Positions 12,574 through 23,068 of a DNA stretch of 64,000 nt are shown here, piece after piece. Position numbers and translations under genes: made by a program. Numbering within the stretch: the first letter of the stretch is position 1; each line of letters begins with the position of its first letter. Source of the DNA: Alectoria sarmentosa. Lineage: Eukaryota > Ascomycota > Lecanoromycetes > Lecanorales > Parmeliaceae. Below the pieces are notes generated by a model. It worked only from the letters and a program-made list of their open reading frames with translations, had not been told where the DNA came from and searched no databases. Location of the stretch: the NCBI GenBank assembly GCA_009733775.1, contig WOGZ01000079.1:1-64000 (forward strand). The letters are read 5' to 3'.

Positions 12574-12950
12574 AATATGAATTCAATAAGTCGTTTTTAA
12601 TTTACTTTCGAAAAGAGATTCTCTTTATCAACGACCTTCATTAATTTTAAAATATTATATTTTAATATAACATTTCGTACGTTTATAAATATTTATAATT
12701 GTTTTATTATTTTTTATAATCGTTTATTACGATTAACGTTTTTTATATAAATAAAAACCTCGTTAAAATCTTCGTTTTTAGCTTTGAAAATAATTTTTTA
12801 TATAATTTTTATTATTATATATGCTCGAATATTTATTTTATATTTAATTTGTAAAAAAAATATAATTAAATAAGAGTTTATATATAATAATCGCATATCG
12901 TAAATGAAAAATTATTTAATTATGTTATTCGATTATAATGTAATGTAATA
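12574..12950. other. AT-rich DNA up to the gene-island border
   Basis: RIP-like composition without recognisable domains. Composition changes sharply at about 12950, where GC-normal sequence begins only about 175 bp upstream of the first gene's start codon. Confidence 0.6.
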
Positions 12951-13124
12951 GAAAGAATATGGGATGAGATAGTCAGCCTCGATTGTTTGTTTATTGCGGG
13001 AAGAAATTTGACGTTAACCTATTACGGTTAGATTGCCAAGGGCCTAAACTTCTCGGCCACACGAGTAGTTAATTGGCGATGCTTGAACTACAGCCTGCCT
13101 TCAATTGACAGCTACCGATCCACC

Positions 13125-13574
13125 ATGTCGGGCAAGTATGCCTTCACCAAGTCCCTCAAGGAGGTGCGCTTCCTCTTCTGCCAGACTTCAGACCACAGCG
13201 AGGCTACAAGGTTCGAGCACTCGCAATTCGTTCTCGTAAACGGGCAGACTAAATCATGTGTCGCAGGTCATTCCTCACACGAGCCTACCCCACCATGAAG
13301 AGGAATAATCCACATACACCAATTATGCTGAGGGAGGCTTTGAATACCGAGCCGACCGTGTTCGCAAGATATGGTAAGCTTTGGTTATTGCGCTGGGTTG
13401 AGCCAGGATTCATGTGAATACGCAGAATATGGCAAGGAAAAACGGGAATCACTAAGTGGTAGGGTGTCTCTAGGGTTATGAGCTCCAAATTTCGAAGCTG
13501 ACCTATGTGATAAAGGTCTGAATGACAAAGAGATTGAGGAAAGGATCACTGGCTTGGTCAAGACCGGCATGTAG
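13125..13574 (+). CDS. NADH:ubiquinone oxidoreductase B8-type subunit (NDUFA2 / 10.5 kDa)
   Basis: Accessory subunit of mitochondrial complex I with a thioredoxin-like (L51/S25/CI-B8) fold, acting in the matrix arm. Model: exons 13125-13210, 13267-13373, 13426-13458 and 13516-13574, giving 94 residues, the normal family length. Introns are 56, 52 and 57 nt, all GT-AG. The third has a clear GCTGAC branch site. The protein opens MSGKYAFTKSLKEVRFLFCQ, contains SFLTRAYPTMKRNNP and ends ITGLVKTGM, all family hallmarks. The Met at 13125 is chosen over an in-frame Met at 13083 because homologues start at MSxKYAF. It converges with the dioxygenase gene, with 192 bp between the stops. The symbol is left blank because fungal names differ (nuo-10.5/nuoB8). 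Confidence 0.93.
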
Positions 13575-13600
13575 AAGCAAGGTTTCTAAGCAAAACCCAT

Positions 13601-13608
13601 TGTAAATA
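13601..13608 (+). promoter_or_regulatory. Candidate Puf-protein site in 3' UTR
   Basis: TGTAAATA lies 26 nt after the stop codon of the complex I subunit gene and matches the Puf3-type RNA element UGUANAUA. In yeast that element marks mRNAs of nuclear-encoded mitochondrial proteins. The match and position are seen. The function here is inference, since one 8-mer can occur by chance. Confidence 0.45.
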
Positions 13609-13766
13609 GGACTGTGAGAGCCCAAGAGAAGCTCGAATTCCTAAAGACAGTCGCTTTCCCAGCGACTGCTTAGATTCGAGAGCTTCTTGACGCTTAAAAG
13701 GAAGTATCTGAAGCATCGCAGACTTCTTGGAGATTCTCTCCGCATTTTTTCCTGATCTTCAAACAT

Positions 13767-14875
13767 CTAATTGGCCCTCACTTCACCAAACCTGTACTGC
13801 GCCCAGCTTACAGACCCTTCCTTCATCGTCCATAGCCGCTCCCCAACATCGTCTCCTGCTGCACCTGCACCCACATAGATAGGTAGCAAATGATCGAATG
13901 TTGGATGTGCTTGCCTTGCATCTGGTCGCCTGAGGAGATTTGCCATCTTCTGCTCACGCTCTGCTGGAAGGCTAGTCACGGCGTCTTTCAAGGCCTCATC
14001 AAAGCTACTCGTGTATGGCATCGGCCGGGAAGTTCCTATGGTAAATCGAAAATCGCGGATATTGTGCACGGCCATGCCAGAGACCATGATGGCGATGTTT
14101 TGAGAGCGAAGGTTTGCCACCGCTCGTCCCAGATTGTAATGCTGGTGAGGATCTTCAGAAGAGAAAAGAGAGACTTGCACGAGAGGTAAGTTCAAAGGGT
14201 TTTCTTCCGGATCAAAAGCCACCTTGAAGCTCGCCCAAACTCCATGATCCAAGCCCCTTTCGACCGCCTCAACCTCGATATCATTCGATCGAAGCGAATC
14301 TATGACTTTGGCCGCTATTGTCTTGCTGCCAACATTTGGATATCTCTCTTCGCGAATTGTCAGCATTCTGAGCCTTCCCTAACATTCGGCTACATATTGG
14401 GTGGCCCACCTTTGTAATAGTGTCCTGGAAACCCATAGAAACTGCGTTCGGATCAGTTCTTTGATTGAAAATACGTAGATTGGCTTTTTGAATCTGGCTT
14501 ACTCATAAATCAAGTCTGCATTCTCCTTTATGTTGACTTGGATTTTGTTGTTTCCTTCCGCCTGCCAATGTGCAGAAAACACGACGACGGCCTTGGGCTT
14601 GATTTTTGTTGTAATATCCTTGCCTATTTCCTGCAATTTTTTGTAGACCGGGTGATCAATATCATACATGATATTGGGCTGGCCTCTACAGGTTAGCGCA
14701 AGTGCATATCTGCATGAGCGACGACAGTCAATCTAATGAAACCAGCTGGGTGCTGACTCACTCCACCATGGGAAAGGCTGTGATGAGGGGTCAGTATGAA
14801 ATAAGACGGAAAGGTCTCATAGAGCACAGGAGATGGAGCAATCACGCACAAGAAGACAGGGGTTTTGGCTGCCAT
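13767..14875 (-). CDS. Class III extradiol ring-cleavage dioxygenase (LigB/DODA-like)
   Basis: Likely cleaves a catechol-type aromatic ring (4,5-DOPA dioxygenase-like) with a non-haem metal; the true substrate is unknown. Exons on the minus strand: 14875-14850, 14777-14762, 14678-14503, 14441-14410 and 14347-13767, giving 276 residues, which fits the family. Introns are 72, 83, 61 and 62 nt, GT-AG. The second exon is only 16 nt and supplies the SHGG motif. Metal-ligand and active-site candidates are H12 (FFLSHGGP), H51 (FSAHW), H118 (LDHGVW) and H231/H236 (HPTFDH); the GFPGHYY motif is at 76-82. An in-frame Met at 14914 would add 13 residues, but homologues begin just before TPVFFLSHGG. No enzyme genes for a linked pathway are adjacent. 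Confidence 0.9.
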
Positions 14876-15723
14876 CACTCTTGTAGTAGGGATGCTTGCG
14901 GCACTTTTGAGCACAGGCGAAGTAGCGCGCAGATTGTTTGACTAGTCTTGTCTGAGAGTAAAAGCGAAGTCTTCCCAGTGCGAGGAAGCCCGGAATGCGA
15001 GTATATAATCGCTAGGATCGGGACCAGGAGAGACAAGGCTTTGACTTTTGAAGTAGGAAGAACAGAAGATATGTAGCACTGAACTCAGAGGGGGTATTTT
15101 TTGATCACTAATTAGTACAACCATTTGGCTTGCCACCCTTACAATTCAAAGGTTGTATTACTACGATAGAGTCAGTCTTTGCCAATCAAGGCGAAAATAT
15201 CTTGGCAATCGTCGGAACGCGCTTTTCCCCGAGGAGCCGAGAGTTTACGATAGCGACACGAGGATGTGGATTGTTCAGGCTCGCTGCCAAAAAACGGCCG
15301 TGATGGCACGAATCCCTTGCATCTCAACAAATACCGAGGCGATGAACAAGGTTTCCCACCGTGAGAACAAATTGCCTCTGCTGCTTTCGCGCATCAATTG
15401 TTGGTTCTTTCGTTTTGATACTCCAAAGTCTGCCGAATTTACGAAAGCCAACATCCAAGACTGCCTCGTTTTGCGACCGTTCGTCGGCTAGCCTGATATT
15501 CAATGTCTATTCAACAACACAAAGCATGCTCCAGAGAGTGCCTCACAGATTGTTCCTATAAGCAAGACTTGTGGACATCGACAATGCTTCCATTCGACTT
15601 TCCAGCAGGCTACATCAATATGAAATACACAAGCCACCGTGGTCGATAAAACTGCGTATCCGCACAGTTTTCCAAATCAATCAGCATGGATAGCCTAATC
15701 ATTGTGTCCTGATTCCTCCCAGA
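14876..15723. other. Intergenic region between two minus-strand genes
   Basis: GC-normal sequence of about 850 bp holding the dioxygenase promoter on its left side and the 3' end of the Sel1-repeat gene on its right. A short plus-strand open frame (15153-15491) has no family resemblance or splice context. I see no convincing gene here. Confidence 0.6.
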
Positions 15724-18700
15724 TCACATTACGGTACACTCTCCCTCACTGTTCCTCCTCATAGCAGATCGCGAAACTCGAGTCTTTTGCTTCGCTGGAT
15801 TTCCCCGCCTCAATTCTTCGAGTCGACCTCGTGCTTTTTCAAATCCTTGGCTTGCACTTTTCCAGTACCAGCGCTTCGCATCTTCAAGGTTTGCGGGAGC
15901 TCCGATTCCCTATAAGTGATTCGGAGTAAGTACTGTCGATGAGTATCCGAACTGTGAGATTGGTCAGGACACACCACTTCTGTAAAGTACCCCATGGCAT
16001 ATTCAGCCTTTGCCAGCCCCGACTGAGCAGCTTTACGAGCCCAAAGGTAGGCCTCTGTATCACTTTGCTGCAGTACACCTTCAGATCCCGTAAGGTACCA
16101 ACCGCTCAAGGCAAGTTCGCTTTGGTGCTCCTCTTGCACTGCTGCTTTGCTGTACCAAGCAATACTTTGTCTGGGGTCAACCGTGCATCCCATCAAACCG
16201 TATTCATACGCGCAACCAAGGCGGAACTGCGAGAATTTGTAGCCCAAATCGGCGGCTTCAGCGAAGAGCTGCTTTGAGTATGCTTCGTCCCTCGTTACAC
16301 CCTCGTTGCTGCTGGGTTTCTCGTGCAGAAGAGCCTAATTTAGACAACTATCAGCTTCCAAACCTCCCCCCCCTTCTCGAAGTTTCACCGAGATTGGAAG
16401 ACTCACAAGTTCATGCAAAGCATGTGGATTCTCCTTGTCTGCACGATCCGCCGCTCGTTTCAACCAGACAACGGCTTCTCTAGGGTTCTTTGGCTGGCCC
16501 AGCAATCCCTTTAATGAAATGATACCCATCTTGTACATGGCGGGCGTGTCTCCCAGAGTCGCGGCTCTTTTGTACCACTGCATAGCTTTCACAGCGTCCC
16601 GGCTTGTACCTCCACCTTCTTCGTGTCCTATCTCGCAGCATACTGCCACTCGGTACGCGGCTTGAGCATGGCCTGCTTTCGCCGCTGATTGATAGAGCTT
16701 GAAAGCCTCTCGAGTATCAGACTCCAAGCCTAATGATCCACGGCTATACGCGTCCGCCAGGTAGAAAGTAGCTTCGCTATACCCGTTATTTGAAAGTTTC
16801 TTGACAATCTTATGAGCATCTAGAATATATCTCTCACGACTTTTGTTACGTGTCCTCGGATCAGCTCGCTCATCAACTAGAACAGAAGCTGCTTCAACCA
16901 TTTTCTTAGCCAAGATTAATTGACTCTTCTGGTCGTCAGGATTTCTCGTCGTGGCTTGTTTAAGTCCTTCGAGCTCCTGATGAGTTACTGGCACAGACTC
17001 CCGTTTGGTGTCCATGGAGTGCGAGGGTCCCGAATTTTTGCTTGGACTCGATAATTGCATAGGCGAGGGAGGGGAATTATACTGCCGGAGAGGAACTGGC
17101 TTTGGGGCTTGATTTACCGGAGAGCTTTGCATTAAACCGGGTCTGACTGGCGCTGGATGCGATGGTAGAGCATCCGGATTTGATGGTGACGTGATGGGGG
17201 GCGACGTGGGTCCTATTCGATTGATTGGAGACGGTCTACCACCGGGCAGTCCCATCTGTCGAGAACGTCCATCTTGCATTGGCGGTGAACGATATCGATC
17301 AGGCGGCCCGTTGCCTTGATACGCCGCTGGGGTTGGACCGGGTCCGGGAGCTGGAAAATCTGCCCTGTTGCGATCATTGGGACGATATCCTTTCGGCGGC
17401 ATTGATCCCTGATACTGGCGGTCCTGTGGGTATTGATCCGGCCTTGTATGGGGAGAGGCCATAGCAATGTTGGTACTAGCACCATACTCATTTCGAGTTG
17501 GAACTGTCGCAGGCGGTCTGTTGGGAGCTCCGGGAACACCAAAGTCGAACCCATCATCGAGCGGTGGCCTCGGTGATCGCCGGTCTTTGAAATTAGGCTG
17601 CGATCTACTCCGGGGATATCTCGCAGTCGGAGATGGATCATTCATACGGTCTCTACGTCCATCTTCCCGCGGAGGAACTGGCACTGGTGGAGGTTCTTGA
17701 GTTCTCGGCTGTGGCTGCAGATGGTCTTCGATGGTCATCCCTCGTCTACGACCAGCGCTTGGCGCAAGTACGCCGTCAAAGTTTGGCATATCTTCGTCAA
17801 CAAGAGATCGATGCTGTCGATCTTTGGTGTTCAGATATGGCTGGGGGTCTTCTTGCGTTGCGCCATAATAACTGTCGAAAAATTCGCCGAGACTATCCTT
17901 TTGGGTATGTGGCTGACGAGAATCAGTGCTTTGGGCATGAACTACTTCGTCAAATTTTGTCGATTGACCATGATCCAAATGTGCTTTGGGCTGCGGAGAG
18001 GATCCTTGCCGAGACCCATTGACTGGGCTGGTCGGCGTATATCCTCTGTCTTCAGGACCATGGTAGCCAGCAACGAAACCAGGCTCCTGCCAGACCGAAT
18101 GATCTGGTGGGCAACCAGATTGCAGGGTTGCTCCAGAGATTGCTGTCGGCATAGTCCTACTTCGTTCATACCCTGTGCCCATTCTGGTGTCAAGTGGAAG
18201 TGATGGTCTCGTCCGACTGTCTTCCGAGTGTCGACCGTTGACCATGGGCTTGAGTTGATCTACCCGTGCGCTACGCTGACCATTGTCGCGGGGTCTAGGC
18301 CTGTCTTGTGCTTTTCCTCGGTACTGACCTGCATCCCTTGCATGCTGAGACTGATGATCAAAGTATCCTCCGCCTTTGCTATTGAAATTTGTTTCCGATA
18401 TAGTTGAAGGCGGAGTGTTTGTTTGATATTGGAGATCATTTCCGTTGAGCTTCTCTTTGCCATTAGGCGACAAAGCAAGACTGCTCTTGCTGCCTGCGAT
18501 TTGCGGCCTGTTGTCATAAGCCTTGTCTTGCCACGGCTCGCCACGCAGGCTCGCTAGTCCCGTGGAATCATCAAGGCCCGTCCCATTTGCATGTTCGGCT
18601 TTGTTGGGCCTCATGGGAAATATTGGAAAGGGATTGTCCCAGGCGACTGTATCAGGCAATATCGGTGTTTGAATGATCCTATCAGAAGCTGAATCAATGG

Positions 18701-19568
18701 TCAGCTGGCATTTCGATACACACGTCTTAGCTTCCTGTCACGCTTTGGCCGACTTACAGGGCTTCGCGTGCTGAGGGTTCTGAGGTCTGGTGGAGTTGGG
18801 CTGGTTTTGATTGAACCCAGATGCTGGCGCTTCCGGCTGTCTAGGAGGTCGATCGATTCCATGACTACCTGGAGAGACCTCCTTGCCGTGTGGGCCTCCT
18901 CGGTCTTGCTGAAGATACCCAACACTATATTTGGGGTCTTGGTAAGCCTGATCGTCGCTCTGAGAAAGACGATTGTAGTGCTGCACTGGTGTCCAATTGT
19001 CCGGGGTCTCGAGAGAAAACTCCTCGTACTCGTATACACCATTGTCATGTTCCTGTGAGCCATTGTGGTACAACTCTTCCGATTGATAATACTGCTCATA
19101 ACCTTGTGGCTGACGATGCTGATTTGACTGGTAATACGGGTCCTGCTGTTGGTAGTGACCTCGACCAGGTGCTGCAGATTTGGATTGCGGTAGGCCTCGA
19201 CTTCGAAGATCGTTGTGATGGTATCGCCCTGCCACTATTGGTCTCCCTTGTGACCGCTGCGCGGGCGCCCACCTTCCACCCCTGCTTTGGCCCCTGCCTC
19301 CGTACCGGCTACTGCCCCCATTATAGGGATTGCCTTGATCTTGCCAGTTCTCTTCATATCCGTAGGATCCACTTGATGGCTCATTGGGATTTTGATATTC
19401 CTGCGGAGGCCCACGTCGGGGGTTGCCATTGAAGTGCGCCGCTGGACTTCCCGGGCGGTACGCGTTTTTGGCAGCGTAAGGCTCTCGAGAAGACCCATAC
19501 GAGGGCTGGTGGTCTCCGAAGGGCGGTCCTTGTGGGGCGCCATAAGGTGGCCGCCGAGCGTGTGCCAT
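15724..19568 (-). CDS. Sel1-repeat protein, Nif1 / chitin-synthase-regulator type
   Basis: Probable regulatory scaffold related to fungal Nif1-type and Skt5/Chs4 proteins, acting at the cell cortex or in cell-cycle control. Exons on the minus strand: 19568-18758, 18688-16407, 16334-15975 and 15909-15724, giving 1212 residues. Introns are 69, 72 and 65 nt, GT-AG. Residues 1 to about 870 are low complexity: Gly/Tyr/Gln/Arg-rich, then Pro/Arg/Ser-rich, with a conserved TVAWDNPFP box near 284-292. Residues 909 to about 1190 hold seven Sel1 repeats (motifs AAKAGHAQAAY, RAATLGDTPAMYKMG, SGLAKAEYAMGYF). The protein ends CTVM, a CaaX-type prenylation motif as in Skt5/Chs4. Start: first Met of the long open frame (MAHARRPPYG). 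It is divergent from the Cbp4 gene. The exact paralogue (Nif1 or Chs regulator) is inferred from architecture. Confidence 0.88.
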
Positions 19569-20342
19569 GATCTCAAATTTGCTGCTTATCAGAGCAATGT
19601 GATCGCCTGTAGCAATTCAATCGCTCTTCAGCCCGTACTCATCTTCAATGTGTTCTTAACAGAGATGATAATTAACGGGCGCTCCTGATGCAAATTCAGA
19701 ACAACTTTTTCTCAATTACCACCGTATCTCAGATATTAGTGGTACTCGTACAAAGAGCGAGGTTATCATACGGACCCTTGTAGATTTATATTGAGAAATC
19801 CTGTGAGTCTGTGACAATATGGAATGAAGGCTTAAGATAATACTACGGGAAGGCAGCAGTACCTGCAAAATCTAGGCGTAGTGGTGTAAAGAATGAGGAG
19901 CAGGAGCAATAACAAAGGAGCAGAGGGACAGAGCCCGAGAACATGGGCCCACGCAAGCAATCACGACCCAGATATTGCTGGCTTATGGTTGGTATGTCAT
20001 GTACAAGAGCTTGAGATTGAGGACTCGCATGATCCAGGGGTTGAACAAAATAGAACACTGGATAACAGCTAATCAGATGTTGAGAATGAGAGTGGAAGGA
20101 AGTCGTTTCGGCATTGCTGTAGATCCTTCTAAAGTGGCTCACCCTTACGTGCACGCCTTTCCTTTTTGACGTTGAAATTGCCGCTGATGATTGTCTCCAT
20201 GTTTCGTGTTCATTTCTTCAATAATTAAGACTGCTCACAGCCTACCTCGTTACACTGCCTAGTAATATATCGCGCATCACCAGTTTTCGCTGCTACGTTT
20301 CTCCCGGAACAAGGATCGATATCCGCAGTTTCGATTGCCGTC
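19569..20342. promoter_or_regulatory. Divergent promoter region, Sel1-repeat gene and CBP4
   Basis: 774 bp separate the two start codons, so the interval must hold both promoters and 5' UTRs. Short open frames on either strand (for example 19975-20169 and 19843-20154) lack family similarity or conserved splice joins and are not called. No specific factor-binding site is claimed. Confidence 0.6.
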
Positions 20343-20798
20343 ATGTCAAAAGCGGCGCTGTGGTTCAAGATGCTGTCCACGTAAGAGCACCGCCCAATTG
20401 CCCTCATGATAGCAGACATCACCTGAAAAGTTCTAGTGGTGTTATACTGTGCGTGGGAGGCCCAGCCCTTGTCTACTGGGTATCTCCTACTGAAGAAGAA
20501 CTATTCAAGGCACGTTGCCTGAGATGGCTACACCCACAGGATGTGTGCTGATACGTTGCAGAAATACAATCCAGAACTCCAGAAGAGATCGTTAGAGAAC
20601 AGGGAGCAGAAACAGCAGGACTTTGACAACTTCGTCAATAAGCTCAAGGAATACTCCAAATCGGACAAACCAATATGGACAGCGGCTGCCGAAGACGAAG
20701 CTCGCCAGAGAGCTAACAACGCAGAAGAGCAGCAAAGAATAGCACATGACATTCAAAGGAGAAGGGAGAAAATAAGAGATGAGAGTCTGCAACGATGA
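20343..20798 (+). CDS. cbp4: Cytochrome bc1 complex assembly factor Cbp4
   Basis: Mitochondrial inner-membrane chaperone needed for cytochrome b synthesis and early complex III assembly, working with Cbp3-Cbp6. Exons 20343-20380, 20431-20509 and 20562-20798 give 117 residues, typical of fungal Cbp4. The single membrane segment lies at about 16-28 (GVILCVGGPALVYW), followed by the family blocks SPTEEELFKKYNPELQKRSL and KLKEYSKSDKPIW and a charged coiled-coil tail. Intron 1 (50 nt) is GT-AG. Intron 2 (52 nt) begins GCACGT and is a GC-AG intron with a TGCTGATAC branch site; no GT donor gives the conserved LFKKYNPEL junction. Convergent with malate synthase, with 399 bp between the stops. Confidence 0.92.
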
Positions 20799-21197
20799 TT
20801 ACATCCGGCTGATAGAAAAGACGGATTGCTACAATGTGTCTAGCCATAAGTGCCTCCACAATATAAGAGCTAGCTAGGAAATGCAGCTTGAAAGGGGACT
20901 ACAAACATAGCTGGCGCAAGGGTCCAGTGGCATCTCATCTATATCTGAGCTCAAGTCTGCTTCGAGAGCACGGTCATTTGGCTTCTCTGCTGTGTTGGTT
21001 TTCACAAGGGAATTTAAGGCATACGCTCTATATCGGTCAAGATTTCTCTGCGAGGAGGCTATTTACAATACAGTCGTCTAGCCTTACAGGTTTTCTTTAT
21101 CAACAAAACCCGAAAGCATCAAGCTTGAATAACGGTCACGAAACTTTCAACGTGCTCCAACCACCAAAAGTGCTGGTGGTGCGCCGATAGTGTCCAG
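20799..21197. other. Convergent 3' region between CBP4 and malate synthase
   Basis: Holds both 3' UTRs. A plus-strand frame at 20888-21190 is open by chance as far as I can tell: no family match and no initiation or splice context. Confidence 0.6.
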
Positions 21198-23068
21198 TCA
21201 CAGTTTGGCTGCAGGACCCACCGATGTGATCTCATTATAAAGTAGTGTTGTCAAGAAGTCTGCGGATCTATTAGCACCGACCAGCAAAGCTAGGGACGTT
21301 GGATGAGGCTTGCCTGCATAGTCTTCTCCAGTGACTTGGCCGGAGAAGTATTGAGCTGCAAGATGATACTTGTTTCCCTTCGGCGCCTTCGAAGAAAGCT
21401 CGTCCGCCTGCTCCTTGAGAAGCTTCTGCGCATACGCTTTATCGACCTTCTTACCTTCGGCTGTTGTGATACCGTGCTTGCACCATTGCCACAGCTGGGA
21501 TCGACTAACTTCTGCAGTTGCAGCGTCCTCCTACATTGCCACCCGTGTCAATCAATGCGGGAACTCCATGGTTGGTGTATCGTACCATCAAGTAATTGAT
21601 TGGAACGCAACCAATCCCCTTTAGCCAACCCTCCATATACCCGAGGCCAATATTAAGATTCTTCCTGATGCCTTCTTCCGTAACGTTGCCCGGCATGTTC
21701 ATGTTGAGCAAATCGTCGGCATTTACGTGCACCCCTTCTCTTCGCACGAATAGCTGATTGGGCGTTGGCATGTGCTTGTTGAATACCTCATTCGCAATGT
21801 GTGCCAGCGCAGGATGCGCCACCCAAGTGCCGTCATGGCCTGCGCGTACTTCACGGAGCTTGTCGGCGCGGACACCTGCCATCGCGTTGTCATTCGCCTC
21901 TTTATCATCTTTGATAGGAATCTGAGCTGCCATGCCACCCTAAAACATCTGAGCTCAGTGCTGCGATTGGGAAAAGGTGCAACTCACCATGGCATGTACC
22001 CCTCGCTTGTGGCATGTTTTGATGAGAAGTTGGACGTAAGCATCCATGAAAGGAACAGTCATTGTGACTGCGGAGCGGTCCGGCAGGACAAAGTTGGGGC
22101 TTTGACGGAATTTTTTGATCACGCTGAAGATGTAATCCCATCTACCGCAATTAAGGCCAGAACTATGGTCACGGAGCTCATAGATGATCTAAGAACGTCA
22201 GCATATCCAGTTTCTCACAGACTAGCAAGTCTACCTCTTCCATTTCAAAGGCTGCAACAATGGTTTCGATGAGAACAGTCCCTCGAATGGTTCCACGCGG
22301 CATACCAATATAGTCCTGGGCTAGGTTGAACACATCGTTCCACAGACGCGCCTCAAGATGTGACTCCATCTTTGGTAAGTAAAAGTATGGCCCTGTCCCT
22401 GTCTTCACCAGCTCTTCGGCGTTGTGGAAGAAGTATAGACCGAAATCGAATAGACTTGCAGATATTGGTTCGCCATCGACTGTGAAGTGCTTCTCCACCA
22501 TATGCCACCCTCGAGAACGTGCGATCAGGGTGGGCAGTTTCCTGTCCGTCCGGAGTTTATATTCTTTGTCTCCTTGTCTGAAGTCGACTTGCTTTCGAAT
22601 GGCGTCAAACAAATTGACCTGACCATTGACCATATTGTCCCATGTCGGTGCACTGGAATCTTGCGCAGAGTCAGCATCGGGACCTCAAAATACAGGCGAA
22701 TTCAGACCTTCGAAATCGGCCATATACGTCCAGACATCGGAGTTCAGAGCATTGACAACCATTTTTCGATCTGTGGGCCCTGTAATCTCAGTTCTTCTAT
22801 CGATCAATCCTGGCGCTGGCGGGGCGCCTTTCCACGCATCGTTCTCACGGACATGCTTGGTCTCCGGCAAAAAGTCTAGCAGGACCCCTGTGTCCAGCTC
22901 AGCTTGGCGGACGTCCCGGCGTTGCAAGAGGTCTTTGCGCTTCGCATTGAACGAACGATGCAGTAGGGCAAGAAAAGCTGTAGCGTCTTTGTTCAGGATC
23001 TTGCGGGTTTGGTCATTGAGAGAACCAAGGATTGAGACGCCTTGGATGATAGCATCATTGGTTGACAT
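21198..23068 (-). CDS. acuE: Malate synthase, glyoxysomal
   Basis: Condenses glyoxylate with acetyl-CoA to malate in the glyoxylate cycle, in peroxisomes/glyoxysomes. Exons on the minus strand: 23068-22708, 22659-22235, 22188-21988, 21939-21586, 21530-21314 and 21259-21198, giving 539 residues, the family length. The malate synthase signature RDHSSGLNCGRWDYIF is at 268-283. Other blocks are EITGPTDRKMVVNALNSDVW, GPYFYLPKMESHLEARLWND and GVHAMGGMAAQIPIK. The C-terminus AKL is a PTS1-type peroxisomal signal. Four introns (48, 46, 48, 55 nt) are GT-AG. The last (21260-21313, 54 nt) starts GCAAGC after CAG and is GC-AG with a TGCTAAT branch site. Read through, it would insert 18 residues absent from the family. 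Start at MSTNDAI by homology. Confidence 0.95.

Noticed and set aside
1..12950. Mitochondrial DNA or bacterial AT-rich genome
   Set aside because: LTR retrotransposons with TSDs and RIP-type transitions, contiguous with intron-containing nuclear genes, show nuclear fungal origin.
13203..13225. tRNA T-arm-like GGTTCGA
   Set aside because: It is the exon-intron junction of the complex I subunit gene, and no acceptor or anticodon arms can be drawn around it.
15153..15491. 112-codon plus-strand open frame between the dioxygenase and Sel1-repeat genes
   Set aside because: No recognisable family, no repeated or conserved motif, and it lies in a region expected to be promoter and 3' UTR.
17697..18203. 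168-codon plus-strand open frame
   Set aside because: Antisense shadow of the large low-complexity exon of the Sel1-repeat gene.
19843..20169. Overlapping open frames on both strands upstream of cbp4
   Set aside because: Neither looks like a known protein, and there is no splice or start context. More likely promoter or 5' UTR.
20888..21190. 100-codon plus-strand open frame after cbp4
   Set aside because: Lies in the convergent 3' region and has no family features.
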